From Aspidapion aeneum (lineage: Eukaryota > Arthropoda > Insecta > Coleoptera > Brentidae): a stretch of 64,000 nucleotides of DNA. Positions 11,253-21,600 of this stretch are shown piece by piece. The notes below the pieces were generated by a model. That model was not told where the DNA came from, made no database searches, and saw nothing but the letters and a program-made list of their open reading frames with translations. Where the stretch lies: NCBI GenBank assembly GCA_963576565.1, contig OY755038.1, positions 61,480,366 through 61,544,365 of the forward strand, given 5' to 3'. Position numbers and translations under genes: made by a program. Within the stretch, counting starts at the first letter, position 1; each line of letters opens with the position of its first letter.

Positions 11253-11947
11253 CAAATACGTTAAAGCATAAATATGGGGCATACCCATGCATTCTCACAC
11301 GCGAAGCTTGAAGCCAGGACCCCTATTTAATTATTAATGTTCCTTTTTTGGGTAGATATGATTTCGGTTACTGCGCATGCGTAAGATTTGATGGTACTTC
11401 GTTACGTCACTACATTATTTGACAAACATTATTTGCCAATTGTCAAATGTTTAGGGTTATGTCTATTTTTTTTTCTAAAGACTTGTTGATTGTGAAAATT
11501 TATCAAATTATGGATTAATATTATATTTTTTCTTAAACTAATTGTGCAGATTTATTGTGGACACAATAAAGAGTGTTTAGTGACATCTATAAACCACTCT
11601 TAACTTTATTAACAAATTATAAAGAAAAATATACGCACGCATACACCTATGGAATGGCACTCCCTTACTTCTTCCTGACATTTTTCCACAAACCGCACAT
11701 GTTTTAAATGAACTATTTCCCATTTTTGACAGAAAAATACATAATTTTACACGACAAACGCAAAACACCGCAGAATGTCAATATGGCCTCAACCCTCATA
11801 GCAGCTGTTTGTCTACATCACAAAACACACGCATGCGCACCTAAAAATTCGCTTCCGCGAATTTAAGTTTGCCATTGTTTCCAAAGACAGCTATGAGCGC
11901 TTCACATTTCGATTATTTAAACATGTATTTATGCTATAACGTATTTG
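11253..11947 (-). mobile_element. non-autonomous P-like element with a THAP exon (copy 1)
   Basis: Terminal inverted repeats start CAAATACGTTAAAGCATAAA on the left and, read backwards, CAAATACGTTATAGCATAAA on the right. The 8-bp flanks ACTCTAGA and ACACTACA agree at six positions, which fits a decayed 8-bp target duplication. Copy 2 lies inverted at 39094-39776 with a perfect duplication. An 8-bp target site together with a THAP-like exon points to the P-element superfamily, in which the transposase begins with a THAP domain. Confidence 0.7.
11647..11723 (-). pseudogene. THAP-like first exon inside the P-like element
   Basis: From the ATG at 11723 the exon reads MGNSSFKTCAVCGKMSGRSK and ends with G-V-P-F-H. 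It has the CxxC pair and the basic and aromatic residues expected at the start of a THAP zinc finger. It stops at a splice-donor-like ATAG|GTGTATG. The same exon in copy 2 (39318-39389) ends at CCAG|GTAACT. The remaining THAP residues (C-x2-H and downstream) are absent, so it can work only if spliced onto something else. No neighbouring exon was found. Confidence 0.5.
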
Positions 11948-12714
11948 ACACTACACACTTTTTACAAACAAAACACATACTTCCTATAAAAACACACTGT
12001 CCTTTTATTTAACGAAATGGTTTTATCATAAATCTTCAGCTGTACCAAAACTAGAAAGTAATAATAATTAAAAAAGTTGGAGGCATTGTAAATATTTCTT
12101 TTGGTAGGCTTTACTATTTATACAAGTATTTCCTATATTTGACTATACAGACGTTATACAGGTTTAAATTGGCCCAAAGCCTTTATTTTGTTCTGTTAAA
12201 AGTCAGGTTTGGTTGATTATTTCGAAAGCGGGATGTTTGGAGGTGGGAAGTGATAATCGTAAAACAAAGGAGCAGGCACACCTTAAATGGGATTTTAAAA
12301 AATCCACGATTTTGATTAAATTTTAGCATGTTTCCGTAGACCTCGACCTTCTAATGGGTTCAAAAGGATCCTATGACTGGTTTCCGAGATACAGTGGCAA
12401 ATATGGGTCTCCTCCGAAACACGAATAAATTGAAATTCTTTTGTAATACTTAAACTTTAATACAGAAAAGTGATAAAAATAACACAGGTCTACAAAATTA
12501 AACTTTTTGAAAGATGTTTTCATTTTGAAAACTGATTTTATATTATTTTGATGCCCTGATTTTAAAAATTCTATTTATTTATTTGTATCACGTAACGTTT
12601 TTTTGTCAAATGTTAAATAAAAAAAACGAAATTGCTAAAAACATTTACGTTTTTATTTAGGTATAAACTGGAATTCTAGTTAACAAACAGTGGAAAAAAT
12701 ACTTTAATTAGTCT

Positions 12715-13082
12715 TTTTAGAGTAAAATCTTCGTGTTTTTGCCAGAAAGTTGCGTTGCGTTTAAGATCCAGCAATAGTCCGCCATCATTGATATGCTCCA
12801 TCTGTCTTGGTATCGTTTCATTGCCTTAATATCTTGGTGAAACTTTTCTCCCTATTCTTCGCTAACTGTTCCAAGATTTTCTAGAATTTTCTTAATGTTT
12901 TAACAGAACAAACAGTATGAGGAGCACAGGACTTGTCTTGATCGCCAATTTTTACACCAAAATACGCGTAGTATACGTATTTCACAAAAGAAGTTATAGT
13001 TTGCTTCCGCTTTACCACGACATAACTACCCCAGACAGATGTAACAAACATCTATGTTGTTCACACAACGTTTTCTTTCCAT
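12715..13082 (-). pseudogene. relic of an arthropod multicopy gene family (MERKRCVNN... type)
   Basis: The start at 13082 reads MERKRCVNNIDVCYICLG and then breaks. A shifted frame continues SFVKYVYYAYFGVKIGDQDK and CAPHTVC. After an internal deletion the C-terminal part appears as GEKFHQDIKAM and RWSISMMADYCW. From memory these blocks belong in this order to a long uncharacterised protein family that is highly repeated in insect genomes. The relic therefore keeps both ends but lost the middle, and it has several stops and shifts. Function is unknown. It lies between the arms of the 12266-16696 TIR element, so it may be that element's own gene. Confidence 0.5.
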
Positions 13083-13717
13083 ACTTATACTCTTAAACAC
13101 TAAAAATTCGCAACAACAAAGACAACAACCACGTAAAGGTCAATATGTTATGTAAGCAGGTTCCACGCTGTATTGACGCTTCTGTGCCAACTCAATTGCA
13201 TTGCTGAGAAATCTGAAATTAACCAGTGTTGTCAAATCACATTTAATTTCTTAAAAATCACTTTATTCGAAAATCATGTGTAACATGGAACACTTATGTC
13301 ATAGGTATATTAGTAAAATTTTTAGACGCAAAAAATAAATTTACGTGATGGAGAAAAATAAGGCGTTTTTTGGCATAAGGGCCTGCAAACATATGCAAAA
13401 TAGCAAACAGTTTTGAAACATCAAAATCACTGTAGACCTGTGTAAATGACTCTTATGTTTAATAATCATGCTGGATGTCACGTGACATTTTTGATGATGT
13501 GATTTATCCATTTATTTAAATAAAAGTATGAATTAAACAGAAATATTGTACTTTTTGAGTACCCCTTGTTACATACATAAGAATTGTCAGGTAACATCTC
13601 GCATGGTCATCAAATATAAGAGTCAATTATTTTTATCACTTTTTTGTAATAAAGTTAAGTTTTCAATTTATTCGTATGTTGGGGGAGCCCCATATCCGCA
13701 ACTGTATCTTGGAAACC

Positions 13718-13725
13718 AGTCATAG
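13718..13725. repeat. 8-bp target duplication, left (AGTCATAG)
   Basis: AGTCATAG directly precedes the CAGGGGCGGC end at 13726 and recurs at 14585-14592 after the right end. Confidence 0.85.
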
Positions 13726-14584
13726 CAGGGGCGGCTAGTGCATAAGGGCTGCAGAGCTACAGAACCCCCAAAATTTTCACATTATTTGACTATTTTTCAG
13801 CCGCTGCAATTTTTCTAATATAATTATTTTATTTCTAAAATTATTGGAATAGCAGTATATTTTCGGTCCGGTGTTGGTATAGTAGGCCTTCAAATCGCGT
13901 ACGTGTGTTGAGTATGACGCCGCGCGCCGTCGCCTAAGGCCGCATTTTACAGTCGGTCAAAAGTTATTGGCATTGTTGCGCTGCTAAATTGTAACATTTG
14001 GCGGCTAACGAGATCTGTGCTCGGCTAGGAACCCCTTCCTTCGCCCCGCATCGCACGTGCTCAGGGTTTAGATAGCGCAATCTAGGCAAAAATAGAGCTG
14101 CAAAACTTGCAGTTCCAGTACAATTCCGGGCGAGCGGGCTCAGCGTTGCATGTTTGCGGGTGCATTTATTTATTTAGAAGACGGCAAAAGCATGAGCCAG
14201 TTTCGTATATAGAAGAAAGTTTCGGGGGGGGGGGGGGGGTTCGGTTCGGTTCGGTTCGGTTCGGGGGGGGGGGGGGGGGGGCGAGACAGTTTAGACAAAC
14301 TTATTCGAGTACTGCCCAAAAGTGTACGAGTATGAGTTCTCTGATGTCTAGAAAATACGTGCAGGCAAAACATTGGTGAATACATATTATGCTAAGGTAG
14401 TGAATGTGAATTAAATCTTTTGTAAAAACGCTATTTTTTCCTAGGCATTGTAATTTTTGCCAAACCAAACTTGGCAATGTTTTACTTTTTATAATAGACA
14501 CGTCATCTGGAGACTGTAAAAAAATAGCATTTTTTATACCCTATCGGCAGAACTCACAAACTTTACTGTCACGAGCCGCCACTG
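13726..14584. mobile_element. hAT-type non-autonomous element with poly-G/TTCGG core
   Basis: The left end CAGGGGCGGCTAGTG mirrors the right end (CACGAGCCGCCACTG), and a perfect 8-bp duplication AGTCATAG flanks it. Inside, at 14223-14281, two runs of about 18-20 G enclose TTCGGTTCGGTTCGG. The glycine-rich and proline-rich open frames here come from that tract. The element sits in the right arm of the older element 12266-16696 and splits its CAGTCATAGGATTG phrase, so it is the younger insertion. Confidence 0.85.
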
Positions 14585-14592
14585 AGTCATAG
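14585..14592. repeat. 8-bp target duplication, right (AGTCATAG)
   Basis: Partner of 13718-13725. Confidence 0.85.
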
Positions 14593-14899
14593 GATTGCTT
14601 TGAGCTAGGGTTGCCAACTTTGAATTATGGTTTTCAGGTCATTTGATCTAAAATCAGGACATCCATAAAATGTCATAAAAAAATAAAACATACACAATAC
14701 TAAAAAGATTTTTATTTTTTTAAACTTTTTGGTAGAAAACGACGAACCAAACTTAACGCAGTTACATTAAAGTAAAAATTTCTTAATTTTGTTAAGGCAT
14801 TACCTACTTATTTACTAATAGCCAACTGAAGCTTTGGCAATAAAAATGTGTAATTATTTAAATATGTTAAAAAATCAAGTTACAAGTTTTTTCACTTGA

Positions 14900-15350
14900 A
14901 CTCATATTTTAATAAAGATTTTACAGCTTTGAGCAGCATTTTATTTTTCTTAAAATATTCGTAAAATTCTTTGCAGGAATGTAAAAAATTTACTTTTATT
15001 TACTTTTCTGCCTTTACGTGTTCTATTGTCAGTTTATTTCTTATATCAGACCAAGCCATTCCACACATTGAAAAAACCCTTTCTGCATCTGCATTTGATC
15101 CAAAAATGGATAAAACATATTGCAGAATGACCCTAAACATGTGGAAATCGGGATTAGAAATGAAAATGCCATTCAATTTTTCAATCGGTTTTTTTTATTG
15201 TCGCTGCAAATTTGACCGAATATCGGTTTGAGAACGCTTGCTCATATAAAAGGTCGAAATTTACTTTTTCGTTTAGTTTAAAACATTCTAAAATGTCCAG
15301 TGTAGCCAGACTTTTCTGCCGAATTTTCTTCGACTATGTAACAAAAACCC
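14900..15350 (-). pseudogene. hAT transposase relic, C-terminal dimerisation region
   Basis: The frame ending at the stop 15000-15002 reads IFGSNADAERVFSMCGMAWS followed by DIRNKLTIEHVKAEK. This matches the conserved hAT C-terminal (hATC) block, where S-N-A-D-A/V-E-R-V-F-S precedes R-N-R/K-L. Upstream in the element orientation (15100-15350) the sequence is coding-like but broken by stops and shifts. The N-terminal BED finger and catalytic residues are not recognisable. It belongs to the element with TAGGGTTGCC ends that surrounds it. Confidence 0.7.
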
Positions 15351-15784
15351 TTCATATCCTTCAAAACAGTAACGGGTGTGTGGTCGACACCAAACCAAAA
15401 AAAGCTTTATACCATGAAATTTTTTTTTAATAAAAATGGAAGAAAAAATTACACTAATTTAACTTCAATCATAAATTAATAAAATCCAAAATTAAAAATA
15501 AAGTATTTAATATTTGCACAATACCTATATAACTTTGCCTCAAGATAGTCAAAATCCTTCAAATTCGGATAAAAACCTTCAATCCTTCAACAGTTAAAAT
15601 TTTTGTTTAAAAACCTTTATATTGAAGGAAAACCTTTAAATCTGGCAACACTGGAGTAAGTTCATTAAAGGACAAGAGAGAAAGAAAGAATGCACTGAAA
15701 ATGTCACATCTTTTTTTGGTAAATATTTGGTTAATTAGCAATCGCGGCTAAGAAAACGGGTCGTCTCGTCAAGTGAAGTGGGAT

Positions 15785-16492
15785 TTTAGCTCACACATAT
15801 ACTATACTATAGTAGTGTGAGCTATGGTGATCCTAATTTTTTTCGAGAAAAAAAAGTTGTTCCGATTTCCAATTTTTTTATATATCTTTGCGTTTCAGAT
15901 GATTTTGATTCTGTCTCTGTCTGTCTGTCTGTCTGTCTGTAACGACCAACGCGCATAACTCAAAAACCGCTTGCCCGATTTCAATGAAATTTGGTACCTA
16001 GACTGGGTCTTGGGTCAAGATGGTCCCACTTAAAAATAAACAAAATCCACCGAACACAAGCCAAATAAAAGGGTGGGGATAGATTTCAAAAATTAGAGTT
16101 TACGTGAAAATATGGCTTTTGTGAAATCAAACGAAAGATAATTGAGTCTGGAGTTAAACAAAATACATTTAAGTTTTTTTTTAAAGGGTGGGGGTAGATT
16201 TAAAAAATTAGAGTTTACGTGAAAATATGGCATGTGTGATATCAAACGATAGGTAATTGAGTACGGAGATAAACAAAATACATTTTAGTTTTTGTTTTTT
16301 TTAAGGGTGGGGGTAGATTTCAAAAATTTGAGTTTAATTTAAAACATGGCTTGTGTGGTATCAAACGAAAGGTAATTTAGTCTGGAGCTGAATAAAATAT
16401 ATTTCAGTTCTTAATTATATAAGCTCACACTATAAGTATAGTACCTAGTGTGAGCTTAGGGGCCCATATATTGGCAGAGTATTCATCTCTCC
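15785..16492 (+). mobile_element. Helentron-like repeat, copy 1
   Basis: It starts with the hairpin TTTAGCTCACAC...GTGTGAGCTA and a conserved leader, followed by a TGTC microsatellite (15910-15943). A core of about three 117-bp units follows (each with GGTGGGGGTAGATTT, AAATATGGC, ATCAAACGA, GGTAATTGAGT). It ends with a second hairpin (AGCTCACACTATAAGTATAG...) and GGGGCCCATATATTGGCAG. Copies 2 and 3 lie at 28413-29185 (inverted) and 35656-36056. The microsatellite, central tandem units and terminal palindromes resemble DINE-1/Helentron-type non-autonomous elements, but no rolling-circle gene is present, so the class is inferred. Confidence 0.65.
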
Positions 16493-16696
16493 GATTTTAA
16501 TTGGACTTTTTAACGAAATGCTCGAAAAATTAGTATATTTGCTGTCCTGACAAGGGTGTTGTCAGGACGCAGGATATTTTTCTCAAAATCAGTACAGTCC
16601 TAAGATATCAGGACGAGGTGGCAACCCTAATTTGGGCTAAATTTCATTAAAATCGAGGATTTTAAAAAATTCAATTTAAGGTGTGCCGGCTCCTTT

Positions 16697-17040
16697 ACTC
16701 TTACTTATTTGCTGAACTCATATATGTTATCTAAAAACAATGCTCAAACATTATTTTGCCTATTTCAAGAAAACAGCAGAATTCTAGAAAATTGGTCTGC
16801 GTAGAGACTAATTTTTATTAACCAAAAATATCAAGAAAAACATTGCGTTTAATAAAGTATTATAAAAATTTGTTTTAAAAAAATTGTTTCTCGTGAAAAA
16901 AATTGGCCGCATAATTTTTTTTATATTTTTATCTTCACTTATTGCTCTCGTTCTAATAAACGACTTTTAAAAAAGTTACTATCAAAAAACTGTAAAAATC
17001 GCCAACTTTGATGCTCTGTATCTCTATAGCCGCTAAAGTA
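16697..17040. other. no gene; left flank of the LTR element
   Basis: AT-rich sequence without a coding signal. Confidence 0.4.
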
Positions 17041-17045
17041 TACAA
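17041..17045. repeat. 5-bp target duplication TACAA (left)
   Basis: TACAA precedes the left LTR and recurs at 25195-25199 after the right LTR. Confidence 0.75.
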
Positions 17046-17254
17046 CTTAACTCAGGAGCGAAGCAACTTTAGCTTTTAAAAATAATTATATTTTTCGAAA
17101 ATTAAAACATGTGTGGTTTTAGTTAAATCTATCTTAAAACTACTAAGTTAAAGACTAAGAATTCCCAAGCAACATCCAAAGAATGATATATGAAGCTGCT
17201 GACTCTGCATAGTGTCTTCTTCTATAATAATACATTGGCGTAGATGACATAACA
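17046..17254 (-). repeat. 3' LTR
   Basis: In element orientation it starts TGTTATGTCATCTACG and ends GCTCCTGAGTTAAG. It matches 24987-25194 with a few substitutions and a single-base indel. It directly follows the purine tract at 17255-17265. Confidence 0.9.
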
Positions 17255-17265
17255 CCTCCCTCCTC
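17255..17265 (-). promoter_or_regulatory. polypurine tract
   Basis: On the minus strand the sequence GAGGAGGGAGG ends exactly where the 3' LTR begins. This is the expected primer site for plus-strand DNA synthesis in LTR elements. Confidence 0.85.
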
Positions 17266-17270
17266 AAGAT

Positions 17271-18614
17271 TCAACTCCACGGGAAGCGTGGGAGTTGAAC
17301 ATCCCTTAATTCAACTCTTTGTAAAACTTCTTCATTCAAGCTTTTCTTTGACTTTTTATTGATTGACAATCTTTTGTAGATTAAAACTCCAACGGCGGTA
17401 ATCAATAATCCATAAACGATGATTGTCCAATAGCTGGGCACTATTGATAACTGATGAAACGACAGGAGAGGCTGGTTTTCTAAAATCTGCGTTTTGATAT
17501 TTTGAAGTTCATCTAGCTTCACATTCTCTAAACTCGATATCGGACTGATAACTGAATTTTTGGTAATTGGTTTACTGAGGCTGGGAAACAATATCGATTG
17601 ACCATTTATTGTTTCCACACATGATTTGACAGTTAACTGGAACATCAAACAAATAGCTTCCACGAAGTCTGACTATTTCTTCTTGATCTGGACAGTTCAG
17701 TTTGATTGACTGGTTATCTGGAAACATTCCAATCCATTGATTGGACCCTTCTATTGATTTGAATATTGATTTGGTGATTTTAATGTTAGTCTGTTTGCAT
17801 GTGGAGGTGTTTTTATTCGCAAGTAGTTGAATTTCGCAAGGATTATCTTCTTTTTCTTCTTGAAGTGTTTGTTTCTTACAGTAGTAGTTCTGTGACGTCA
17901 GTTGCATGCATGCTTCTTCCATAAAGGCGTGGTACAATTCGTTTTTTATTAAAAATTTGTCTTGAGGCAAAATGACCTTAAACTGACTCCCGAAAAGTAT
18001 TGGAATTGAAAACAAATGATACAAATCAAAGTCTTGTGAGTTCATTATTGAAATTTGTAATAAATATGTAATGTTATTGGTTCGGTTCGGTTCGGTTTAA
18101 ACGAATTAAACTTATCGATTATTTCCAATGATATTGAGTTTTGCTTTACAATGTTGGATGAGAGCTTGTTTTGATTATTTTGTAATTGTTTGATTAAAAA
18201 TTCGTACCATTCACCATCGAAAGAGTCTAAGTTTCCCGTTATTGATTTAAAAATTGACCCAAGGCCATTGATTAGCCCTCTTTTAAACCTTAGTGGGTGT
18301 GGTAAAATTTCGGTTATTTTAACTTGCACCTTTTCTTTGATCAAATTAAGGATTTTTAGATAATTAGCAACCTCATTGGAATATTCTTGGTTTTTATTTA
18401 TCAGCTTAATAATTTTTTCCGATTGACAATTTAACTTATTGATTTCATCGATTATGGGATTAAGATCGTAAAAATAAATAAGTGTGTGGGTGTACTCTGC
18501 AATTTTGGCATTTCCTAATTTCAGTGGCAGTAGGCCTGGATTATTTTCAAGATTTCTGACATTAACTTTGGAATGAAGTCCAAGGACACAAAGAGGTAAT
18601 CTGAAACAAAATAA
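17271..18614 (-). pseudogene. env: env-like glycoprotein gene, broken by frameshifts
   Basis: Three overlapping frames (18614-18045, 18045-17572 and 17663-17271) together cover an errantivirus envelope. The first part contains the furin-type site RFKR followed by a glycine-rich segment with G-L-I-N-G-L-G, the layout shared by gypsy-type Env and baculovirus F proteins. The middle part is cysteine-rich. The last part has a hydrophobic segment of about 20 residues followed by the basic stretch YKRLSINKKSKK, which reads as a membrane anchor and short tail ending near the purine tract. Frame changes near 18050-18070 and near 17650 separate the parts. No intact protein can be made from this copy. 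Confidence 0.8.
18600..18614 (-). promoter_or_regulatory. probable env splice acceptor
   Basis: Just past the pol stop codon (18616-18618), the minus strand reads TTATTTTGTTTCAG, and a leucine-rich env start follows. Errantivirus env is known to be made from a spliced RNA whose acceptor lies near the end of pol. The match here is position plus pyrimidine tract plus AG. The donor was not identified. Confidence 0.55.
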
Positions 18615-18615
18615 T

Positions 18616-21600
18616 TTATTTTTTAAATTTGTATGTCTTTTTGCGGGGGCGTTTAATATTATCCATGTGGACTTTTTTCTGATTTTCGGTTTCAATCCAT
18701 TTCTTTTGAGAATCGATATTTATAACAGGGGTTACTTTGTTATATTTATTCGCGAGTTTTTGTCGTAAGTGTTTTTTGGTGTAGACGTTATCTTCATTTT
18801 CGAAAATTTCCGGGTTATCTCGATTTTTATTGCGGTCTGTAATAAGTTTTTCTTTTTCTTGGGTTAGTTTTTCATTTAATTTTTCATAAAGAATTTTCAT
18901 TTTTTCCTTATGGCCGGAAACATAGTTACTTGTTAAAATTTTATCAACATCGATATCAAATTGATCGGGGCTGTCAAAATGTCGTAAATTATATTTATTG
19001 GTTTAAATTTTGTAGCGGAATGTACCGTGTGGTTGTAGGCAAGTATGGCATAGCGCATTTTTACCTCTATTGGAGTTTTTTCAAACCCTTGTGTATTGAG
19101 TAATCTTATCTGTTCTATTAACGTAGAATGTAGCCTTTCTATCATACCTTTAGAAGATGGGTGATTCGCACAGCAAAAGTGTATTTTTAATTTGTGTAGC
19201 TCTAGTAGCTTAGAAATAACAGAATTTTTAAATTCACCTCCTTTATCTGTCGTGATAAGACACGGTATAGCGTGATGAGAAAAGAATGTTATAAGACCAT
19301 CGGCGATATCAGTTGCGTTTAAAGATTTTAATTGATACGCTTGACCATATCTGGAAAAACAATCAATTATTGTTAAAAATTTGGTTTTTTCTAAAGTAAA
19401 TGTATCTATGTAAATAATTTCAAATGGCTGTGTAGGTGTAGGGGTAATATTCATTTTCATATTTATAGGCTTCCTTTCGTACTTGCATTGTTGACAAATT
19501 TCACAATTGTTTATGAATGTTTGAATTGAATTTTTTAATTGGGGCCAGTAGTACTTTTCTTTTATCTTGTGCCAAGTTTCATCTATTCCGCGGTGGTTCG
19601 ATTTCCCTTCATGATAATTTCGAATTATCTCTTGACTATCGTCTGGATGTGTTACATCCGCTAATTTGAATTTACATCTTTTTAGTTTTAGTGAAGAATG
19701 CCGGAACATTTTTCGGACAATCTCTGAAAATGGTGGAAAATCGTCCTCGTTCTCAAAGTATAAGTGGTACTGAACAGTTGGGGCAATATACTGTTTGATA
19801 AAGTCCAAAACGTCGTTTTGAAAGTTATTTTTTGATAGTTGCATAAAGTATCTTGTTTTACTGTCAAATAAATTGGTGACTTTAACTTTAGCAGGAGACT
19901 GAAGTACTACACTAAAAATAACTTGGTTTGACCCGTAATTAACTGGTGATTCCGAAATCTGTACTTGAGCTTCCATGTTTTCATCTGCATTTGTGTGTAT
20001 GGTTGCGTTATCATCTAAGTTGGGATCTTCAGGCATTTCCAAAATGTCTTGATCAAGTTCTACCTGCATCGATAAGTTATCTAAGTTATCGTTTAAAGTA
20101 TTTTGGGGTTCTAAATTAACTATTGGCGAGTGAAGATTGCTCGTACTGGTCATTGGCTGTAAAATGGGCGTGGTTTCGATGTCCGACGAATCGGTTAATT
20201 GTTTATTTGAGTTATTCGGTGTTACAGGATGATTTAGGGAAAAATCTTTTTTTGGGTCGAAAGATTCTAACTGCCTTTGTTCTTTTTCGATTTCCTTTTC
20301 AAAGTCTTGTATGTATTTATTTAGGTTGCTTAAGGTTTCGGCAGTCCTTTTGTTTTCTTCTTCATAGGTTTCTTTTGTATGCAGCTCAATTCGCGACAAG
20401 GCGTCCGCGTTTTGTGTTAAGTTTCCCTTTTTTATAAATCCATGTAAAATTTTATATTCTAATTTGGTTCTCCACCTTAATAATTTTGAACTTGGATCCT
20501 TTAATGACATGACCCATTGTAACGGCTTGTGATCACTTATTATATTAAATTTGTTTCCATACAAGTAAGGCCTTAAATATTTGGTGAAATAAACAGCTGC
20601 TAAAAATTCTTTTTCTATGGTACTGAGTTTTTGTTCGCTGTCATTAAGGGTTCTAGACGCATAAGCAACAGGTAGGTCACTTCCTATTGATCCCTGTGAT
20701 AAAACGGCTCCAATGGCAACGTTGCTTGCATCTGTTGTCAGATTAAACGGTTTTAAAAAATCTGGGTATTGTAGAATCGGTTCATTCGTTAATAAGTTCT
20801 TGCATTTTTCTAAACATTCTATAAACTCAGGCGTATGCTCGATTTTTGCGCCTTTTTTCAGACATTTTGTTAATGGTTTTGTTATGTGGGCAAAGTCTTT
20901 AATAAAACGGCGATAGTAACCAAGGAGTCCTAAAAAACCTTTTATTTCTTTCGTTGTTTTCATAATTGGATAGTTATGAATCGCGCGTATCTTTTCGAAA
21001 TTTGGTTTCACACCATCGGCTGTTACAAGGTGACCTAAGTACGCGACTTCTTTAGGTAGGAATTCTGATTTGCTTTTAGGCGCTCTAAATGTTCTTGCAA
21101 GCTGGTGCTAAATACTAATATGTCGTCCATGTAAACGACGCATTGCTCGTTTTGTATGCCTCTTAGGATGTAATCCATGACGCGCTGAAACGTTGCAGGC
21201 GCGTTTTTAGGCCAAATGACATGCGAGTGAACTCGTACGAGCCAAATTCTGTGCTAAAAGCGGTTTTTGGTATGTCTTTTTCATCCATCTCGATTTGGTG
21301 GAACCCGCTAGCCAAATCTGGGGTGGTGAAATATTGACACTTGCCCAATTTGTCAAGTAAATCGATTATATTGAGTAACATATATCGATCATCGATTGAT
21401 TTTTCGTTCAATTTTCGATAATCGATCACACAGCGCCATTTCTGGTTGCCCGATGCATCGATTTTTTTTGGTACTACCCAAATAGGCGAGCTCCAAGCCG
21501 AATAACTTGGCGAATTATGTTTTGATCTAACATTTTTTTTATTTGCGATTCGACTTCTTTTTTGTGAATAAAAGGGTATCGGTATGTTTTAGTATAAACA

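Larger units (their letters stand above)
14606..16629 (-). mobile_element. decayed hAT element with its own transposase relic
   Basis: The ends TAGGGTTGCCAAC and GGTGGCAACCCTA are inverted copies of a typical hAT terminus. The 8-bp flanks CTTTGAGC and ATTTGGGC agree at six positions. The element carries a hAT transposase C-terminus on the minus strand and a Helentron-like repeat (15785-16492) that was inserted later. Confidence 0.75.
12266..16696 (-). mobile_element. old TIR element holding a multicopy-family gene, later invaded
   Basis: The left end AAAGGAGCAGGCACACCTTA is mirrored at 16677-16696. Pairing continues through AAAATCCACGATTTTGATTA, the CCTATGACTGG / CCAGTCATAG block, and CACGAATAAATTGAA. 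The left arm runs to about 12480. The right arm is 13600-13725 plus 14593-14605 plus 16630-16696, because two hAT elements interrupt it. Between the arms lies the decayed gene at 12715-13082. I could not define a target duplication. Confidence 0.6.

Noticed and set aside
14107..14385. Glycine-rich and proline-rich open frames on both strands
   Set aside because: They are translations of the poly-G and TTCGG tracts of a hAT MITE.
15600..15660. A second hAT terminus (CTGGCAACACTGG) as the end of another element
   Set aside because: I found no partner end with a matching 8-bp duplication; the CAGTGTTGTC at 13223 has different flanks.
20123..20437. Plus-strand frames opposite the retroelement pol
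   Set aside because: Shadows of the minus-strand pol frame.
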